DNA from: Calothrix sp. NIES-4105
GTDB taxonomy: Bacteria > Cyanobacteriota > Cyanobacteriia > Cyanobacteriales > Nostocaceae
Direction of reading: 5' to 3'
Assembly (NCBI RefSeq): GCF_002368415.1
Contig: NZ_AP018290.1
Span: forward strand, 8,175,717 to 8,239,716
Length of the DNA: 64,000 bases
Shown here: positions 61,651 to 64,000 of the stretch, piece by piece
Numbering within the stretch: position 1 is the stretch's first letter
Layout of the letters: the number at the start of each line of letters is the position of its first letter
Translations under genes and position numbers: made by a program
The notes under the pieces: generated by a model
What the model was told of the DNA's origin: nothing
Databases searched by the model: none
What the model saw: the letters and a program-made list of their open reading frames with translations, nothing else

Positions 61651-61929
61651 ATGAGTAATTTTGAAGAAGTTAATAAGCTGATTGAATCTAATGCTAAAGC
61701 AATTCAAAAAATGATTAATTTAAGAGATTCAATTTTACCAAGGATAGATAAAATGCAACGTCAAGTAGCGGATATGCAACAACAAGTAGCGAATATGCAA
61801 AAAGAAGTAGCGAATATGCAACGTCATAGAATTAATAGTCAAAAAAGATATAGTGATAATACAGATATTAAAGAGTTGATGCTTGAAAATCAAAGGATTT
61901 TAAACTATTTAGAATCTCTAAATAAATAA
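61651..61929 (+). CDS. Coiled-coil protein (92 aa)
   Basis: From ATG 61651: MSNFEEVNKLIESNAKAIQK, then a repetitive coiled coil MQRQVADMQQQVANMQKEVA and NMQRHRINSQKRYSDNTDIK. The MQxxVAxMQ heptads recur three to four times, suggesting repeat expansion. The frame opens at 61609 but would overlap the divergent helicase start, so 61651 is chosen. No enzyme domain. It may be an oligomeric accessory protein of the neighbouring helicase, but only position suggests this. Confidence 0.65.
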   Translation: MSNFEEVNKLIESNAKAIQKMINLRDSILPRIDKMQRQVADMQQQVANMQKEVANMQRHRINSQKRYSDNTDIKELMLENQRILNYLESLNK

Positions 61930-62160
61930 TTGTAGGTTGGGTGGAGGAACGGAACCCAACAAACGCTACAGGTCACACATAATGTATCTACTGGTTCATG
62001 TCATCAGTTATGTTTGTAAATATTTTTACCACAGAGACGCAGAGTACACAGAGAGAGTAGAGACACGATTAATCGTGTCTGTACAGAGATTTTATGTTAG
62101 CGCTTGCCGTAAGGTGGGCACTGCCCACCATACAACGCCCCAAAATTAATGACATAGACC
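61930..62160. repeat. Cluster of four dispersed repeats
   Basis: In order: GTAGGTTGGGTGGAGG with GGAACCCAAC (61932-61966); ACCACAGAGACGCAGAGTAC (about 62030); the GTAGAGACACGATT/AATCGTGTCTGTAC palindrome (62057-62084); and GGTGGGCACTGCCCACC, a perfect short palindrome (62112-62128). No gene is visible between them. Confidence 0.65.
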
Positions 62161-62177
62161 AGTAGAAGCTGGAATAT

Positions 62178-62417
62178 TTAACGTTCCCATGACTCCCGTT
62201 CCTCTTTCAGATACTTATCAACTTCTTCGGCAGTTTTGAAAAGCTGTCTCCCTGGTAACTCGTTAAGAATATCTACTGCTGAACGCTTTTTAGTTTCCAC
62301 CTTCTCTGGCAAAACCACAAATACATCTACGCTATCCCCAATTTCAGCTTCAGGAACTTGAATTTCTATTTTGTTCCCTGGTGAAACCTTGGTTGTGATA
62401 TGTAAAGCTGATTGCAT
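62178..62417 (-). CDS. Antitoxin-like protein (79 aa), copy 1
   Basis: 79 residues: MQSALHITTKVSPGNKIEIQ, VPEAEIGDSVDVFVVLPEKV and the C-terminus FKTAEEVDKYLKEERESWER. The N-terminal half has the beta-rich swapped-hairpin look of an AbrB/MazE-type DNA-binding domain, and the tail 'EVDxYLxEERxSW' is familiar from cyanobacterial antitoxins that precede PIN toxins. AAGGAAAAACC precedes the ATG. It is about 75% identical over its first 50 residues to the next gene, so the pair is a recent duplication. No toxin follows. Confidence 0.65.
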   Translation of the reverse strand: MQSALHITTKVSPGNKIEIQVPEAEIGDSVDVFVVLPEKVETKKRSAVDILNELPGRQLFKTAEEVDKYLKEERESWER

Positions 62418-62488
62418 GGTTTTTCCTTAAAATTTATTAATACTGTAGGCGAGATTATCGATATATAGGAGACTAGAAGAAGGAAACA

Positions 62489-62728
62489 CTAGCCTTCCCA
62501 TGATGCACGTTCTTCTTGGAGTTGTCTATCTATATCCTCAGCAGTTCGAGAAGCGTGTCTCTTGCGACTTTCTTCTATAATGTCTAGTACAGAACGCTTT
62601 TTGGTTTCTGCTTTTTCTGGCAAAACAACAAATACATCTACACTATCGCCAATTTGAGCTTCTGGAACTTGAATTTCTATTTTGTTTCCTGGTAAAACTT
62701 TGGTTGTAATATGTAAAGCTGGTTGCAC
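62489..62728 (-). CDS. Antitoxin-like protein (79 aa), copy 2
   Basis: Paralogue of the gene at 62178: MQPALHITTKVLPGNKIEIQ, VPEAQIGDSVDVFVVLPEKA, then a diverged C-terminus SRTAEDIDRQLQEERASWEG. The start is GTG 62728 (CGTG after GAGGAAAAAGC). Its stop overlaps a possible GTG start at 62489 by one base (TAGTG), from which MFPSSSLLYIDNLAYSINKF is read before a stop at about 62430; this may be a toxin stub. The region upstream of both copies (CTATATATCGATARTCTC) is shared, so the promoter was duplicated too. Confidence 0.65.
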   Translation of the reverse strand: MQPALHITTKVLPGNKIEIQVPEAQIGDSVDVFVVLPEKAETKKRSVLDIIEESRKRHASRTAEDIDRQLQEERASWEG

Positions 62729-62775
62729 GGCTTTTTCCTCAATATATCTTAATACGCTAGGTGAGACTATCGATA

Positions 62776-62901
62776 TATAGCATCTCCCATTGATTTGTAA
62801 AAAATAATGTTGATGTAACGAACCACAAAGGACACAAAGGACACAAAGGAAGGAAAGAAAGAAGAGAATAAAAATATTACAAATGATTTGAAACTGCTAT
62901 A
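62776..62901. repeat. MITE, TATAGCA-ended, copy 2
   Basis: 126 bp between TATAGCA (62776) and TGCTATA (62895-62901). Inverted ends extend to ATTTGTAA about 18 bp inside each terminus. The interior (ATGTAACGAACCACAAAGGA, CACAAAGG repeats, GAAAGAAGAGAA) matches copy 1 at 58123. Its right end provides the TAG stop of the truncated methyltransferase. Confidence 0.8.
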
Positions 62902-63580
62902 TGAGACTAGAAGAAGGAAATGCTAGCTGTCCCAAACGGTTAAACAGCTTTTGGGTAAATAACCGTTTAGTTTCAGAATCAATTGCTCCTTTAATTAAAC
63001 TTTCTACTTTCTCAAAGGTTTTACGATATTCTCTAAAAAATTCCTGAGTGACAGCTTCAACATCAAACGCTTCATCATGGCGTGCTTGAATATCTAAAGG
63101 TGATGCATTAGGAATTTTTTCTAAGTCCAACAAACTTATTCTTTCTGTTGCAGTGCGTAGTTGTTCACCTTCCCCTACGGTAATGCGGCGAAATAATCTT
63201 CGTTTTTGGGGCGAACTATCGTACTTGACATTTAGAAAGTGCCAACGTGATTGAGTGTTATTGGAAAATACGAACAAAGCATATGGATGTTCTTGCAAAA
63301 GGTGATTAACTACTACTCTTTCGCTTTGTCTAGATAAATTTTCTGATTTGAGACGAGTATAAATTACATGGAAAGCTTTATTGGCGCCTCCAGAAGCTAA
63401 TAACAAAGGTTCACCTTCAACTTCACCCTTGACTGCATCGCTTAATGTTCTGCTAGAAAGTTCTTTGTTTTCGCGCTCGTAATTTAACTGACTCCAAAAT
63501 AGTTTTTTAAGTGCTTCGATATTTTTTAATTTATGGAGCGAAGATTTTATCGATTCTTGTAGTTCTAGTGCGACTGCCAT
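62897..63580 (-). pseudogene. Truncated N-terminus of a large restriction-type DNA methyltransferase
   Basis: 227 codons: MAVALELQESIKSSLHKLKN and on to LLDLEKIPNASPLDIQARHD, FDVEAVTQEFFREYRKTFEK, ETKRLFTQKLFNRL. I recall these as the N-terminal region of PglX/Eco57I-like type IIG methyltransferases of about 1000 or more residues, in which 'LFNRLMFIxFxQKKG' continues into the methylase domain. Here the match stops at FNRL and the last residues, GQLAFPSSSLI, come from the antitoxin junction and MITE. The catalytic NPPY-type motif is absent, so the protein cannot methylate. Confidence 0.75.
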
Positions 63581-64000
63581 ATATATAAACCCTGTTTACG
63601 TGATGTGTTGTCCTCAAAACGCGCGCTTTCATGCCTGCAATGCTCAAATGCAGTAATTATTAATAATTCAAAGCAGCACGGATGCGGCGCCAGTCAGATA
63701 AAACTGCTGTGCTTATGTCGTTAAAATTTTTGGTAAAATTTAAATTGTAGGGTGGAGACGTGATTAATCACGTCTCTACATTAATAGGCATTATTTCATA
63801 GCAAAATAAAGCATATTCCACAGAGGAAAATGCATTTATATGTATTACAAAGGTTTAAAGATAATAGTGCTTATAGCATTAAACACGTATCCGCGTTACA
63901 AGTGTCGTTTTCAAGCCCTGATAAACGTTGTCTCTATGAGATGTAACCTTTACCTGATTTGAACTCAGTATAATTGTCTACACAGTTAAATGTAAGGTAT
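63581..64000. other. Non-coding end of window with one palindromic repeat
   Basis: About 420 bp without a supported gene. It includes the GTGGAGACGTGATT/AATCACGTCTCTAC palindrome at 63752-63779. The upstream promoter of the truncated methyltransferase must lie near 63590-63650. Anything starting beyond 64000 is not visible. Confidence 0.45.
63752..63779. repeat. GTGGAGACG palindromic repeat
   Basis: GTGGAGACGTGATT followed by AATCACGTCTCTAC, one mismatch from a perfect 28-bp palindrome; almost identical to the copy at 54535. Confidence 0.7.

Noticed and set aside
1-64000. tRNA and rRNA genes
   Set aside because: No T-loop (GGTTCRANTCC) with matching acceptor stems and no rRNA-like sequence was noticed on either strand; a covariance search would settle it.

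Overview
The window is cyanobacterial chromosome, most likely from a filamentous Nostocales-type organism. Evidence: psbD overlapping psbC, ycf4, chlD, an RNase E with the cyanobacterial C-terminal arginine-rich tail, DUF1830, DUF4079, DUF1997 and DUF6761 proteins, a SpkB-like kinase, a PrcA-like protease, and a great many short intergenic repeats. The usual cyanobacterial octamer GCGATCGC was not seen. Instead the 6-mer palindrome GGCGCC occurs about 99 times by hand count, roughly twenty times the chance expectation. I cannot name the genus.

Layout. 0-8.9 kb: pheA (partial), a DUF1997 gene, rnhB, rne with a long leader, a TIGR03960-type radical SAM gene, a STAS protein and small cyanobacterial genes. 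9-18 kb: clpS, a CPBP protease, WG-repeat and pentapeptide-repeat proteins, a DICT-HD regulator, a second radical SAM enzyme, DUF1830 and DUF4079 genes. 18.1-20 kb: an apparently intact IS607-type element (tnpA, tnpB). 20-27.9 kb: two secreted SH3 proteins, an L,D-transpeptidase lipoprotein, an antitoxin with a stub of its toxin, an ABC ATPase, an OmpR-type regulator, a Grx4-BolA pair, and an array of five units of about 95 bp. 28-30.3 kb: a second IS607-like element with a dead tnpA and an intact, zinc-ribbon-less tnpB. 30.4-36.9 kb: PrcA-like protease, acyltransferase, tadA, a ketoacyl synthase, a cyclophilin lipoprotein and ycf4. 37-40.3 kb: psbD-psbC behind a long structured upstream region.

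40.6-51 kb is a signalling cluster: three Hanks-type Ser/Thr kinases, an FHA phosphothreonine-reader gene overlapping a membrane-protein gene, a frameshifted EVE gene beside its MarR partner, a DEDDh exonuclease, and a rhomboid whose catalytic serine is asparagine. 51-58 kb: Uma2 protein, a gene expanded by 57-bp palindromic repeats beside an XRE-like regulator, dusA, chlD with a small repeat inserted in frame, and a decayed toxin-antitoxin pair. 58-64 kb is a decaying defence-like island: a PLD-SNF2 helicase, duplicated orphan antitoxins and the truncated N-terminus of a large DNA methyltransferase, with two copies of one miniature inverted-repeat element that supply the stop codons of the helicase and of the methyltransferase remnant.

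A recurring theme is remodelling of genes by short palindromic repeats: two lie inside reading frames, several supply stop codons, and others carry tandem duplications of gene ends. All calls come from reading the sequence; no database search was run.
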